From: Gudongella sp049310905
Lineage (GTDB): Bacteria > Bacillota > Clostridia > Tissierellales > Tissierellaceae
Assembly: GCF_049310905.1 (NCBI RefSeq)
Contig: NZ_JBMEMN010000004.1
Location: 1 to 64,000 of the forward strand
DNA: 64,000 nt
Direction of reading: 5' to 3'
Shown here: piece by piece, positions 1-8,317 of the stretch
Position numbering within the stretch: the stretch's first letter is position 1
Layout: each line of letters begins with the position of its first letter
Program-made: the position numbers and the translations under genes
Notes under the pieces: generated by a model
Databases searched by the model: none
Seen by the model: the letters and a program-made list of their open reading frames with translations, nothing else
What the model was told of the DNA's origin: nothing

Positions 1-125
1 ATATCACAAGAGCAGTAGTCCATATTTAAATTGGACATATGTTTATATTTAACCATTTGTTTGGTCCTTTTACATTCTCTTATGTGATTGTCAACATTTT
101 GACATTGCATATTGTTTCTCTCCAC

Positions 126-136
126 GGGTATATAAA
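126..136 (+). promoter_or_regulatory. GGGTATATA promoter-like element upstream of usp
   Basis: GGGTAT begins 52 bases before the start codon of the stress-protein gene at 178. The same hexamer, in gene orientation, stands before several other genes in this window (see findings). No canonical sigma-A -35 box sits 17 bases upstream, so an alternative sigma factor is possible, but TATATA alone could also be a sigma-A -10 box. Confidence 0.4.
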
Positions 137-177
137 AAATAGGACAAGAAAAAGTTTTTAAGGATTGGAGGAGAACC

Positions 178-633
178 ATGAATAGAATACTAGTACCAGT
201 TGATGGTTCACCTGCCTCCATGAAGGCTGCCCTGATGGCTATCGACATAGCCAAGACTTATGGCAGTGAAATCACATTTTTTTCAGTTGTTAGAAGACCT
301 GAGTTGATTGGAACTGCAGTCGGAGGCGGAATTGGATATGCAGGTGATTTGAGAAAAATTGTAGAGGGACTTACGGACAAACAAGGAAAGATGCTTGATG
401 AATTTGTAGAAGGCCTAAATTGTACTGATGTGAACTGCACCAAGGACATTTTGGTTGGAGAACCATATGAGGAGATTATTAGCCATGCAAAGTATATTGA
501 AGCAGACTTGATAGTTATGGGACGTAGGGGCTATACAAAAGTACAGAGGTTTTTCCTGGGATCTGTTTCCCATAGGGTGGTTTCAGAAGCACCTTGTCCT
601 GTACTTGTAGTTAATGAAGATATCGAATCCTAG
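178..633 (+). CDS. Universal stress protein, UspA family (151 aa)
   Basis: This is a single-domain UspA-fold cytoplasmic protein, expected to dimerise and bind ATP. The start MNRILVPVDGS is the typical first strand. The ATP-binding signature G-x2-G-x9-G-S is intact from residue 115 (GRRG...GS), which places it in the nucleotide-binding class. Its length is normal for the family. The ATG follows a good GGAGG site. A hairpin follows the stop, so it is probably monocistronic. Three other genes in the window are related: two near-copies around 28 kb and a double-domain form at 42 kb. The family supports survival under stress or growth arrest, but the specific role here cannot be read from sequence. 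Confidence 0.93.
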   Translation: MNRILVPVDGSPASMKAALMAIDIAKTYGSEITFFSVVRRPELIGTAVGGGIGYAGDLRKIVEGLTDKQGKMLDEFVEGLNCTDVNCTKDILVGEPYEEIISHAKYIEADLIVMGRRGYTKVQRFFLGSVSHRVVSEAPCPVLVVNEDIES

Positions 634-640
634 TGAAAAA

Positions 641-680
641 GGGATCTTACCGAGTTTTTACAGGTAGGTCCCTTCTCTTT
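641..680 (+). terminator. Rho-independent terminator after usp
   Basis: GGGATCTTACC (641-651) pairs imperfectly with GGTAGGTCCC (663-672) and is followed by a T-rich run. It lies just after the stop of the stress-protein gene. Confidence 0.7.
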
Positions 681-789
681 TGCTCACTATTCCATGAACG
701 AATAGATGATAGTCGAAATTAGAATTTACTTCAGGCCCATTTTAGCGTATTATAGCTTTAAACCAAATAGAATAATGGAGGGATAGTTT

Positions 790-1905
790 ATGATTATCGG
801 AGTGCCAAAGGAAATAAAAAACAATGAGAACAGGGTTTCCATGACACCTGCTGGAGCGCATACACTGGTTAAGAAGGGTCATAGAGTACTTGTGCAAAAG
901 GATGCCGGAAAAGGCAGTGGCTTCAGTAACGAGGAATTCACTTCTGTTGGAGCAGAGATTATCGATACTCCAGGAGAAGTTTTTAAATCTTCTGATATGA
1001 TAGTTAAGGTAAAAGAGCCACAACCTGACGAAGTTGAACTTCTCAAGGAAGGTCAATTGCTCTTTACCTATCTCCATCTTGCAGCAGCTCCTGAACTTAC
1101 AAAGTCTCTGATGGACAAAAAGATCACATGTATCGCATACGAGACTGTCCAGCTTGAAGATGGCTCACTACCATTGTTAACCCCTATGAGTGAGGTTGCA
1201 GGGAGAATGTCTGTAATGGTTGGAGCAGAGTTCTTATCCAAGGCCAAAGGTGGCAGTGGAATACTTCTTTCAGGAGTTCCTGGAGTCAAGCCGGCCAAGG
1301 TTGTTATTCTCGGTGCTGGTACTGTTGGCATGAATGCAACTAAAATGGCTGTGGGATTGGGCGCTGATGTTATGGTTCTTAACAAGAGCCCTGGTAAACT
1401 GAAGTACCTTGAGGATATCTACGGATCCAGAATCAAAACCCTGATTCTTAACGAATTCAGTCTTGCTGAAGCTGTGAAGGAGGCTGATCTATTGATAGGT
1501 GGCATCCTTATCCCTGGAGCAGCGGCTCCAAAGATTGTAAAGGAATATATGGTCGAAAGCATGAGAGATGGTTCTGTTATAGTTGATGTTGCAATTGACC
1601 AGGGTGGCTGTGTTGAAACAGTAACCCATGCCACAACTCACGATGACCCGGTGTATGTAAAGCATGGTGTCATCCATTACAGTGTGGCCAATATGCCTGG
1701 AGCATACGCGAGGACATCGACATTTGCTCTTACGAACACTACCCTACCCTATATCATCAAGCTGGCTGGTATGGGCTTTAGAAAAGCCCTTGATTTTGAC
1801 AATAGCCTTAGGAAAGGTGTCAATGTGATTGATGGAAAATGCACCTATGAAAGTCTGGCAAGATCTCTTGACCTACCATATGCACGACTTGAAATATTGA
1901 TCTAA
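790..1905 (+). CDS. ald: Alanine dehydrogenase (371 aa)
   Basis: It catalyses NAD-dependent reversible oxidative deamination of L-alanine to pyruvate and ammonia. The whole family sequence is present: substrate-side Lys75 and His96, the Rossmann motif GAGTVG at 175-180, and the catalytic Asp270 in VDVAIDQGG. Length and the GGAGGGATAG site before ATG are normal. It stands alone between terminators. One odd point is that the residue ending the second Rossmann strand, usually Asp (position 198 in the family) and contacting the NAD ribose, reads Asn here (VLNKS), which could alter coenzyme preference. Function otherwise looks secure. In an amino-acid-fermenting anaerobe it would link alanine and pyruvate pools. 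Confidence 0.95.
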   Translation: MIIGVPKEIKNNENRVSMTPAGAHTLVKKGHRVLVQKDAGKGSGFSNEEFTSVGAEIIDTPGEVFKSSDMIVKVKEPQPDEVELLKEGQLLFTYLHLAAAPELTKSLMDKKITCIAYETVQLEDGSLPLLTPMSEVAGRMSVMVGAEFLSKAKGGSGILLSGVPGVKPAKVVILGAGTVGMNATKMAVGLGADVMVLNKSPGKLKYLEDIYGSRIKTLILNEFSLAEAVKEADLLIGGILIPGAAAPKIVKEYMVESMRDGSVIVDVAIDQGGCVETVTHATTHDDPVYVKHGVIHYSVANMPGAYARTSTFALTNTTLPYIIKLAGMGFRKALDFDNSLRKGVNVIDGKCTYESLARSLDLPYARLEILI

Positions 1906-1922
1906 AGGCTTTGAAAATATCA

Positions 1923-1952
1923 GCAGCCCAATATCATATGATATCGGGCTGC
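1923..1952. terminator. Bidirectional terminator between ald and etfA
   Basis: GCAGCCC (1923-1929) pairs with GGGCTGC (1946-1952) around an AT palindrome (ATATCATATGATAT). It separates two convergent genes and has T/A runs on the flanks. Confidence 0.75.
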
Positions 1953-1968
1953 CGCTTTTGTAATATAA

Positions 1969-3147
1969 CTAAAACTTTACATTCTCTATTTCATTAATCA
2001 TCTCTTTGATAATTTCTATCCCATCTGCTACAACTTTGTAATCGGCAACTTTAAAAATTGGAGCATCAACATCTGTATTAATCGCTATTATTTTCTCTGC
2101 ATTTGTTATTCCTGCAAGATGCTGGATGGCTCCTGAAATGCCAATGCTTATCAGTAGTTTTGGTGAAACGTTGAATCCTGTCTGTCCAATCTGGCATGAA
2201 TTGTCCTTCCACCCAATATCTACCAATGCTCTTGACACTCCAAGTTTCGCTCCTAATAATTCAGCAAGTTTCTCTGCCATTTCCAGATTTTTTTGACTGC
2301 CGATACCCCTTCCAACTGATAGGATTATTTCTGCTTCTGCTATTGTACTATTGTCTCCTTTTGCTGTTTCTTTTAATATTTTAATTGACTTGCTAATGGC
2401 ACTCTCAAAGTTTATTATACTTACTTTTGTATTTATTTCTGAATTCTTAATACCCGGCTTAAATACTCCAGGTCTGACAGTTGCCATTTGAGGTCTTGTG
2501 TTTGGACATACGATTGTTGCCATAAGATTCCCGCCAAAGGCCGGCCTTGTCTGCTGCAGAATCCCACTGTCATCTACGCACAGGTGTGTACAATCTGCAG
2601 TAAGCCCTGTTTTCATTCTTGCAGCAACTCTGGGTGCAATTGACCTTCCATAGCTGGTTGCTCCGAACAGTAATATATCTGGCTTATATTCAATTATTAC
2701 TTCGTTGAATATTTCAATATCTGTTTCTTCGCTTTTCTCGTAACCGGATATCTTGTATATCAGTACTTCATCTGCTCCTGAATCCTCCAATTGACTCAGA
2801 TTTGTGGGTTCCTTTCCGATTATCAAAACTTTGGTTTTACATCTTTTCTCTTTTGCTAATTCTTCTGCTTTTGAAAGCAATTCAAATACAACAGGCGCAA
2901 GTTCTTCCCCTTCAATTTCCCCATATATCCATATGTCTTCAAATTGAGTCAAATCATTAACAGCCTCAATGTCCTTTGAGATTTTGATGGCCTCAACCGG
3001 ACATGCGTCTACACATATTCCACATAATATACAGTTGCTATTTACGATTACCTTTCCATCTACAATTATCAAGGCCTCGCTCCCGCAACTACTGATACAT
3101 TGTCCACAGCCTATACAGGTGTCTCTATCAATATGGAGCTTCCCCAT
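1969..3147 (-). CDS. etfA: Electron transfer flavoprotein alpha subunit with N-terminal ferredoxin domain (392 aa)
   Basis: This is the FAD-binding alpha subunit of an electron transfer flavoprotein. Residues 1-60 form a two-cluster ferredoxin module (CIGCGQCISSC and CILCGICVDACP), followed by the EtfA N domain and the C-terminal FAD domain (GRGIGSQKN, QTGFNVSPKL, AINTDVDAPIF). The ferredoxin fusion is known from the Etf of clostridial lactate dehydrogenase/Etf and caffeyl-CoA reductase complexes, which bifurcate or confurcate electrons between NADH, ferredoxin and a substrate. It starts immediately after etfB (3148) and ends the operon oxidase-etfB-etfA. It probably takes electrons from the GlcD-like oxidase. 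The bifurcating mode is inferred from domain content and context. Confidence 0.92.
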   Translation of the reverse strand: MGKLHIDRDTCIGCGQCISSCGSEALIIVDGKVIVNSNCILCGICVDACPVEAIKISKDIEAVNDLTQFEDIWIYGEIEGEELAPVVFELLSKAEELAKEKRCKTKVLIIGKEPTNLSQLEDSGADEVLIYKISGYEKSEETDIEIFNEVIIEYKPDILLFGATSYGRSIAPRVAARMKTGLTADCTHLCVDDSGILQQTRPAFGGNLMATIVCPNTRPQMATVRPGVFKPGIKNSEINTKVSIINFESAISKSIKILKETAKGDNSTIAEAEIILSVGRGIGSQKNLEMAEKLAELLGAKLGVSRALVDIGWKDNSCQIGQTGFNVSPKLLISIGISGAIQHLAGITNAEKIIAINTDVDAPIFKVADYKVVADGIEIIKEMINEIENVKF

Positions 3148-3927
3148 CTATATTACCTCCTTTATTGTCGAGAGTATTTGTAGGGACTGAGTTTTAGTAC
3201 CTCCAGAAATTGTATGCACTACTTTCTCTGATTCAGGCATAAACGTTCTGACCACCTGAGTCGGGGAACCATTCAATCCGATTTTTCTTTCGTCTGCATT
3301 CAGAGAATTAGAATCGTGCATCTCGATACTACTTTCCAAGCTCCTTAAAACTCCTGCTATGCTTGGCATTCTGGGATTGTTAATGTCCTTGTTTATGGTA
3401 AAAAGGGCAGGTAATTTAACTTCAAGTATTTTTGTACTATTCCCGTCATTCTTCTTACATAATACCATCTTTTCATCTACTTCTATAAATCCTTCGACAT
3501 CTGTTACGTGGGGTACTCCTAAATGTTCTGCCAGTTCAGGACCTATTTGTGAGGTATCTCCATCTATTGCCAGTTTTCCACAAAGGATAATATCAAATTC
3601 ACCGAGTTTATAAATTCCCAGAGATAATGTATATGATGTTGCCAATGTATCTGCACCGGCAAAATTTCTATCAGAAAGTAACATTCCCCTATCCACCCCC
3701 CTGGCAATGGAGTCTCTTAAAATTGATTCTGCTTCAGGAATGCCCATTGTTATGGCTACTACTTCTGCATTTGTTTTTTCCTTGATTGAAATTGCTTCCT
3801 CAACTGCAAATGAGTCATATGGATTTATAACTGAGTTCTTTCCATCTCGTATTATTGTTTTTGTCTCAGGATCCATCAATACTTCATTAGATGTTGGTAC
3901 CTGTTTTATACAAACTGCAATTCTCAT
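3148..3927 (-). CDS. etfB: Electron transfer flavoprotein beta subunit (259 aa)
   Basis: This is the EtfB partner of the downstream EtfA. It shows the family start MRIAVCIKQVP, the NPYD...VEEA segment and the CGKLAIDGDTSQIGPELAE loop, typical of Etfs whose beta subunit holds a second flavin in bifurcating complexes. Its ATG lies inside the end of the oxidase gene (4-base overlap) and it abuts etfA, so the three are translationally coupled. Gene order matches the cassette of Acetobacterium-type lactate dehydrogenase/Etf complexes except that the oxidase gene comes first. Confidence 0.93.
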   Translation of the reverse strand: MRIAVCIKQVPTSNEVLMDPETKTIIRDGKNSVINPYDSFAVEEAISIKEKTNAEVVAITMGIPEAESILRDSIARGVDRGMLLSDRNFAGADTLATSYTLSLGIYKLGEFDIILCGKLAIDGDTSQIGPELAEHLGVPHVTDVEGFIEVDEKMVLCKKNDGNSTKILEVKLPALFTINKDINNPRMPSIAGVLRSLESSIEMHDSNSLNADERKIGLNGSPTQVVRTFMPESEKVVHTISGGTKTQSLQILSTIKEVI

Positions 3928-5510
3928 ATCAATTCACCTTCTTCAATTGAAAACATATTGCCTCGATTTAAAATTCCTTTGTTGTCAATCTGAAGCTTTA
4001 GTTTCCTCATTTCTGATATAAATCTATCTCCATACATTATCCGGAGCATGTCAGTCTTTGTTTTTCCTACCCCATGCTCTGCAGATACTGCTCCTTCCAT
4101 CTTAACTATGTTTTCTGCCCAAACTCTGTGTATCGCCTTACCTTTATCGAATTCATCCTGGTTATTTGGCAGAATATTTACATGTAGGTGATTATCTCCA
4201 ATGTGACCCCAAGTTGCAGATTCCAGACCTTCTATCTTAAGCATGCGATTATATGTTTCAATGGCCTTTCCAAGATGCTTGTCGGGTACAGCCATGTCTG
4301 TTCCAAGCTTTGTTATATTCCTGTACTTTTTCCTTCGCTGATCAATAAGCATATTTACGCTTTCTGGAACAGCATGTCTGAAAAAATATAGCTTGTCTTT
4401 ATCAAAATTATTTCTGGCTACCCATGTATTAGAAGAACTTTCTCCCAGTTTCTCCAACAGCATTCCGATATTTCTTAGTTTTTCTACTGCAGCAGTCTCA
4501 GTTTCTGTATGCAACTCAAGATATATTGCTCCAGTACTCCCTGCTATAATTTCTGGTAAATTTTTGAATGCTTTGTTGTTAGATTTCTGATTTCTTAATA
4601 TTTCCAACGCATTTCCGTCAAAATATTCAATCGAAGCTATATTATCGTACTTTGATCTTACAGAATCAACCATTTCAACCAAACTCTCAGTATTCTTAAT
4701 AAAACACATACCCCCCCAAATAATTTTGGGTAACTTTCTCAATTTGATTTCGATTTCACTAATAATTCCGAGTGTACCGTCTGATCCGATAAATAGATCT
4801 ATTGCATCCATATTGTCTTTTATGTAGTAGCCTGATGTATTTTTTGTGTGAGGCATATTATACTTCGGCAACTCAATGACTATCTCTTTTCCATTGTCAG
4901 TAATCAAAGAAAGCTTTCTTCCTTTTGCAATATTTCTTCCTCTCTCAATGTTAATTGTTTCGCCATCACTAAGTGTTACTTTCAAAGCTGAAATATGATC
5001 TCTTGTAGATCCGTATAAATAGCTCCTTGCTCCTGATGCATTACAAGCAACCATACCTCCTAATGTAGCGGAGGCTTCTGTAGGATCCGGTGTAAAAAAC
5101 ATCTCTCTCGATGACAAAAAAGCTCTGTAAGCCTCCATTGATTTATCATCAAATTTAGAGGTATCAATCTTTTTCGTTCTGATTTTTTCCCTTAACTGAG
5201 TAAGAGTTATTCCGGGTTGAACAGTTAAATAAAAGTTGCTTTCATCATCCATCCTTATAGATAGAATATTATCCATCTTCATTAAGTTTATTATATGCCC
5301 TCCATTTGGAATGCTTCCTGCTGCAAGGCCTGTTCTGGCCCCTTGTATTGTGGTTGGTATGCCTCTATCGTAATTGTATTTAATAACCTTAAATATTTCA
5401 GCATCGCATGTCGGAAATGATATCGTATCTGCATTCCCGGTAACTCTTGACTCATCTCTTAAGTATTCTTCATATCCATCATGCACTTTTCTAAAAAGAT
5501 TATCGCCCAT
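3924..5510 (-). CDS. GlcD-type FAD-linked 2-hydroxyacid dehydrogenase, probably Etf-coupled (528 aa)
   Basis: It belongs to the FAD-binding-4/FAD-oxidase-C family that includes D-lactate dehydrogenase, glycolate oxidase GlcD and LctD. It has the FAD pyrophosphate loop (GARTGLAAGSIPNGG near residue 80), the GGMVACNASGARS segment, and the C-terminal metal/substrate residues GHIGDNHLHVN and EHGVGKTK. At 528 residues it is longer than typical LctD/GlcD (about 460-500), with an insert after the FAD loop around residues 105-140. It overlaps etfB by 4 bases, so it most likely oxidises a 2-hydroxy acid and passes electrons to Etf, using ferredoxin to drive NAD reduction. The substrate (lactate, glycolate, glycerate or another acid) is not determined. 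Confidence 0.85.
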   Translation of the reverse strand: MGDNLFRKVHDGYEEYLRDESRVTGNADTISFPTCDAEIFKVIKYNYDRGIPTTIQGARTGLAAGSIPNGGHIINLMKMDNILSIRMDDESNFYLTVQPGITLTQLREKIRTKKIDTSKFDDKSMEAYRAFLSSREMFFTPDPTEASATLGGMVACNASGARSYLYGSTRDHISALKVTLSDGETINIERGRNIAKGRKLSLITDNGKEIVIELPKYNMPHTKNTSGYYIKDNMDAIDLFIGSDGTLGIISEIEIKLRKLPKIIWGGMCFIKNTESLVEMVDSVRSKYDNIASIEYFDGNALEILRNQKSNNKAFKNLPEIIAGSTGAIYLELHTETETAAVEKLRNIGMLLEKLGESSSNTWVARNNFDKDKLYFFRHAVPESVNMLIDQRRKKYRNITKLGTDMAVPDKHLGKAIETYNRMLKIEGLESATWGHIGDNHLHVNILPNNQDEFDKGKAIHRVWAENIVKMEGAVSAEHGVGKTKTDMLRIMYGDRFISEMRKLKLQIDNKGILNRGNMFSIEEGELI

Positions 5511-5568
5511 ATCAAGTCTCCTTTAGGTTGAATTCATTGAAATTATTCCTTAATACTAGTATAATTGA

Positions 5569-5616
5569 CTATATATGCAAATTCTTTGCATATATAGGTG
5601 TTTAACTTGCATATAT
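5569..5616. promoter_or_regulatory. Probable AraC operator between araC-type gene and oxidase-etfBA operon
   Basis: CTATATATGCAAA (5569-5581) and TTTGCATATATAG (5585-5597) form a perfect 13-bp inverted repeat with a 3-base spacer. A third half-site, TTGCATATAT, recurs at 5607-5616, exactly 21 bp from the copy at 5586-5595, so two half-sites lie as direct repeats two helical turns apart. That is the usual AraC-family arrangement. On the minus strand TTGCAT followed 16 bases later by TAGTAT could be the oxidase promoter, overlapping the operator. Confidence 0.6.
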
Positions 5617-5638
5617 TGCTAACTAAAAGGGGTGTAAT

Positions 5639-6448
5639 ATGGACATTGAATTTAACATCCAACTCAACGAAGATGATAAATGGATTATGGAAAAGCATCA
5701 TTATCACGATGGAATTGAGATATTATTTTGTATTTCGGATTCAGGAAAAGTTTTTTTAGAGGATAAGGTTTATCCATTGAACAAGGGTACTTTATTATCC
5801 ATCAAAGATACTGCCCTGCACCGGACTATTGTACCTGTAGATACGAAATACAGAAGATATGTGCTTCATTTCCCGCTTGTCACTCTTCAAAAGATTTCTA
5901 CAAAGGACAGTGACTTGGCGACAATCTTCTCTTTATCAAACTACTGTATCCGGCTGGAACAGGAGGATTATGCTTACATATTGCAGCTGCTGGATAGCCA
6001 CAACACTATCTCTAAAGATGAATTTGCCTCAGATATTATATCATCCAGCATATTTATGAAGATTATTGTTCACATTGCAAGGATAATTGTAGGTACAAAG
6101 CAAGTGGAATATAAGAATTCTACTGATTTTAATAAAATCGCTCCCATTTTGGATTATATTCAAGAAAACTTAACTGAGGATTTGAGTTTGGATAGACTTT
6201 CTGATGTTTTCTTCTTCAGCAAACATCATCTTTTAAGAACGTTTAAGAATACAACGGGATTTACCATTAACGATTATATAATTCAAAGAAGAATCCTATT
6301 ATCTAAAAAATTCCTGCGAGATGGTTTTTCTGTGCAAGAAGCCGGAGAAATGTCAGGATTTATGAATTATTCTCATTTTATTAGAACTTTTGGAAAACTG
6401 AATGGTATTCCACCAGGTAACTATGCTAGAAAGTATAGATCAAGATAA
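5639..6448 (+). CDS. AraC-family transcriptional regulator (269 aa)
   Basis: The N-terminal half is a cupin-like sensing domain (HHYHDGIEILFC near residue 20). The C-terminal 100 residues hold the two AraC helix-turn-helix motifs (LSLDRLSDVFFFSKHHLLRTF and VQEAGEMSGFMNYSHFIRTF). It is divergent from the oxidase-etfBA operon across 128 bases that carry palindromic and directly repeated TTGCATATAT boxes, so it most likely controls that operon in response to a hydroxy acid. The ligand cannot be inferred. Confidence 0.88.
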   Translation: MDIEFNIQLNEDDKWIMEKHHYHDGIEILFCISDSGKVFLEDKVYPLNKGTLLSIKDTALHRTIVPVDTKYRRYVLHFPLVTLQKISTKDSDLATIFSLSNYCIRLEQEDYAYILQLLDSHNTISKDEFASDIISSSIFMKIIVHIARIIVGTKQVEYKNSTDFNKIAPILDYIQENLTEDLSLDRLSDVFFFSKHHLLRTFKNTTGFTINDYIIQRRILLSKKFLRDGFSVQEAGEMSGFMNYSHFIRTFGKLNGIPPGNYARKYRSR

Positions 6449-6483
6449 TTCGGTAATACCAAATCAAATTGCCAATACTAAAA

Positions 6484-6521
6484 AAGATTGCATACTCTTT
6501 ATTTCCGGAGTATACAATCTT
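6484..6521. terminator. Bidirectional terminator between convergent araC-type and uxaA-type genes
   Basis: AAGATTGCATACTC (6484-6497) pairs with GAGTATACAATCTT (6508-6521), flanked by A and T runs on both sides. Confidence 0.75.
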
Positions 6522-6538
6522 TTCTTTCAATAGAACAA

Positions 6539-7702
6539 CTAAGCTCTTGCGATACAGAATAATTCGTCAGCTTCAAGTAATTCAGCTGTTGTCAACTCTC
6601 CATTGGCAACATTGTTAAGAAGCTGGAATAGGTTTTTCCCTGTCTCTTCTAATGAATTTTCTCCTTTAATTATCCCACTTGCATCAAAATCAAAATTCTG
6701 GATCATCTTTTGATACATGACATCATTTCCTGTTACCTTTATTACAGGCACAAATGGAAATCCTGTGGGATTACCTCGCCCTGATGTAAACACTACTATT
6801 TGAGCACCACTACCTACCATACCTGTTACAACTTCCCCATCGTGACTTTCATAGTTCATTAAGAAAAGTCCCTTCTTGCCTTTTTCAGGGGGGATAGAAT
6901 ACTCAATAACATCAACAACAGGACTTGTGCCTCCCTTATAGACTCCACCTAAGGCTTTTTCGACAATATTACTTACTCCTCCGTCATAATTACCTGGTGA
7001 TATAAGCTCATTTCTTCCCTCATATTGAGTGTCTATTTTTTTTCTCATTTTTTCTTCAATTCCATAAACTGCACTGTAAACCTTATCGGCGACTTCTTTA
7101 TTCACTGCTCTTGATGCAAGCATATCTTCTGTCCCCAGCAACTCATTCAATTCAGAAAGTATAACGCTTCCTCCGTTTGAAACTATCAGGTCTGCCATTT
7201 CACCAACAGCCGGATTTGCAGCCAGACCACTTGTAGCATCTGTGCCTCCACATTTCACTGCAACAGTTAGTTCGGAGAAATCGCAATCTTCCGGTGTCTT
7301 AGCCAATTCTTTCTTTGCAAAGCCCAAAGCTATTTTAACTCCCTTGTCAATTGTTGAAGATGTGCCTCCTTCATCTTGTATAACAATCATTTCCACGGGC
7401 TTTCCTGATTTCTTAATTCCCTCATACAGCTCTGTAGGTTTAAACCTCTCGCATCCCAGCCCAACGACTAATACTGCAGCAACATTAGGGTGATTACCCA
7501 TTGCTATAAGAGTTCTTGCTGTGAGCTCGAAATCATATCCTATCTGACCGCATCCTACTGGGTGAGTGATTGGAATAGCTCCTTTAACTTGTCTGGCAAT
7601 AGATTCAACTGTTTTGTTTGCACAAAATACTGAAGGGATTATTAATATATGGTTTCTGACACCTACACTGCCATCTGGTCTTCTATATCCTTTAAACTTC
7701 AT
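6539..7702 (-). CDS. UxaA-family hydro-lyase, large (catalytic) subunit (387 aa)
   Basis: It belongs to the altronate/galactarate dehydratase family, large subunit, which also includes sulfolactate sulfo-lyase SuyB. The start MKFKGYRRPDGSVGVRNH is typical, with conserved stretches HPVGCGQIGYD, GLGCERF, KCGGTDATSGLAANPAVG and the glycine-rich C-terminal TSGRGNPTGFP. I chose the ATG at 7702 because GGAGGG lies 9 bases upstream; the reading frame stays open 17 codons further up without such a site. It overlaps the upstream small-subunit gene by 11 bases. It would dehydrate or otherwise eliminate from a 2-hydroxy acid. Substrate candidates are altronate, galactarate, sulfolactate or a tartrate-like acid. 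The IS110 insertion upstream may separate this pair from the main operon. Confidence 0.85.
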   Translation of the reverse strand: MKFKGYRRPDGSVGVRNHILIIPSVFCANKTVESIARQVKGAIPITHPVGCGQIGYDFELTARTLIAMGNHPNVAAVLVVGLGCERFKPTELYEGIKKSGKPVEMIVIQDEGGTSSTIDKGVKIALGFAKKELAKTPEDCDFSELTVAVKCGGTDATSGLAANPAVGEMADLIVSNGGSVILSELNELLGTEDMLASRAVNKEVADKVYSAVYGIEEKMRKKIDTQYEGRNELISPGNYDGGVSNIVEKALGGVYKGGTSPVVDVIEYSIPPEKGKKGLFLMNYESHDGEVVTGMVGSGAQIVVFTSGRGNPTGFPFVPVIKVTGNDVMYQKMIQNFDFDASGIIKGENSLEETGKNLFQLLNNVANGELTTAELLEADELFCIARA

Positions 7703-7985
7703 TATTATCTTCCCTCCTGACCTTTCCTCTATCACAGCCCATGTTATGGCCATGTATCCAGGATCCTTTAGGTATATCTTCTAGTGCATAGCCAATTTGA
7801 ACACCGTATTTATAAACTGGGTCATTTTTTTTCAAATCAACGATAGATACTTTATGTGCAAAGCTTATTGGTTCGAGTAATTCTATGTCCGAATTTTCTA
7901 GGGTTATAGAATCACCTGTATTTCCTTCTTCCAATAATACTGCGACTGAATCTTTGGGTTTTAATATCAAAATTCTCCTAAACAT
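7692..7985 (-). CDS. UxaA-family hydro-lyase, small SAF-domain subunit (97 aa)
   Basis: This is a short SAF-domain protein corresponding to the N-terminal domain of altronate/galactarate dehydratases (LKPKDSVAVLLEEGNTGDSI; VQIGYALEDIPKGSWIHGHNMG). Split small and large subunits are usual for SuyAB-like and many clostridial UxaA enzymes. A GGAGG site precedes the ATG and the gene overlaps the large subunit by 11 bases. Its upstream region runs directly into the IS110 element, so its native promoter may have been displaced. Confidence 0.8.
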   Translation of the reverse strand: MFRRILILKPKDSVAVLLEEGNTGDSITLENSDIELLEPISFAHKVSIVDLKKNDPVYKYGVQIGYALEDIPKGSWIHGHNMGCDRGKVRREDNNEV

Positions 7986-8059
7986 TTTAGCCTCCTTTGT
8001 ATAATACAGTTATAGAAATAATCAAATAACTTATACGAATATTCCCCCTAACCTTATTG

Positions 8060-8299
8060 TTTATTGTTAGTGGTCAAAGATGAATTCAACCACTTTTCAT
8101 ATGGGAATCTTTATACTATAGTTTCATTAAGAGTATATGCGTGGCCTCCTTGAATGACTCTTTGAGTTTATATTCGTAACATAGCATGCATTCTATGAGA
8201 CTCGTTGATTTAGCTGGTTGGATTTCTCTTTGGTCACCAACGAGAACTATCCGTGTCAACAACAAGGTTAACTGACTCATTTGATTACTCTTATAATCT
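8060..8299 (+). ncRNA. Candidate IS110 bridge RNA region
   Basis: This 5' non-coding stretch before the IS110 transposase has several stem-loops: AGTGGT/ACCACT (8069-8074, 8089-8094), CATAG/CTATG (8180-8184, 8193-8197), and CTCGTTG/CAACGAG (8201-8207, 8239-8245) enclosing a 31-base internal loop that itself contains GTTGG/CCAAC. IS110-group elements encode a bridge RNA with internal target- and donor-binding loops in this position. The identification rests on location and structure only. Confidence 0.45.
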
Positions 8300-8317
8300 T
8301 TGAAAGGATGTGTTTTT

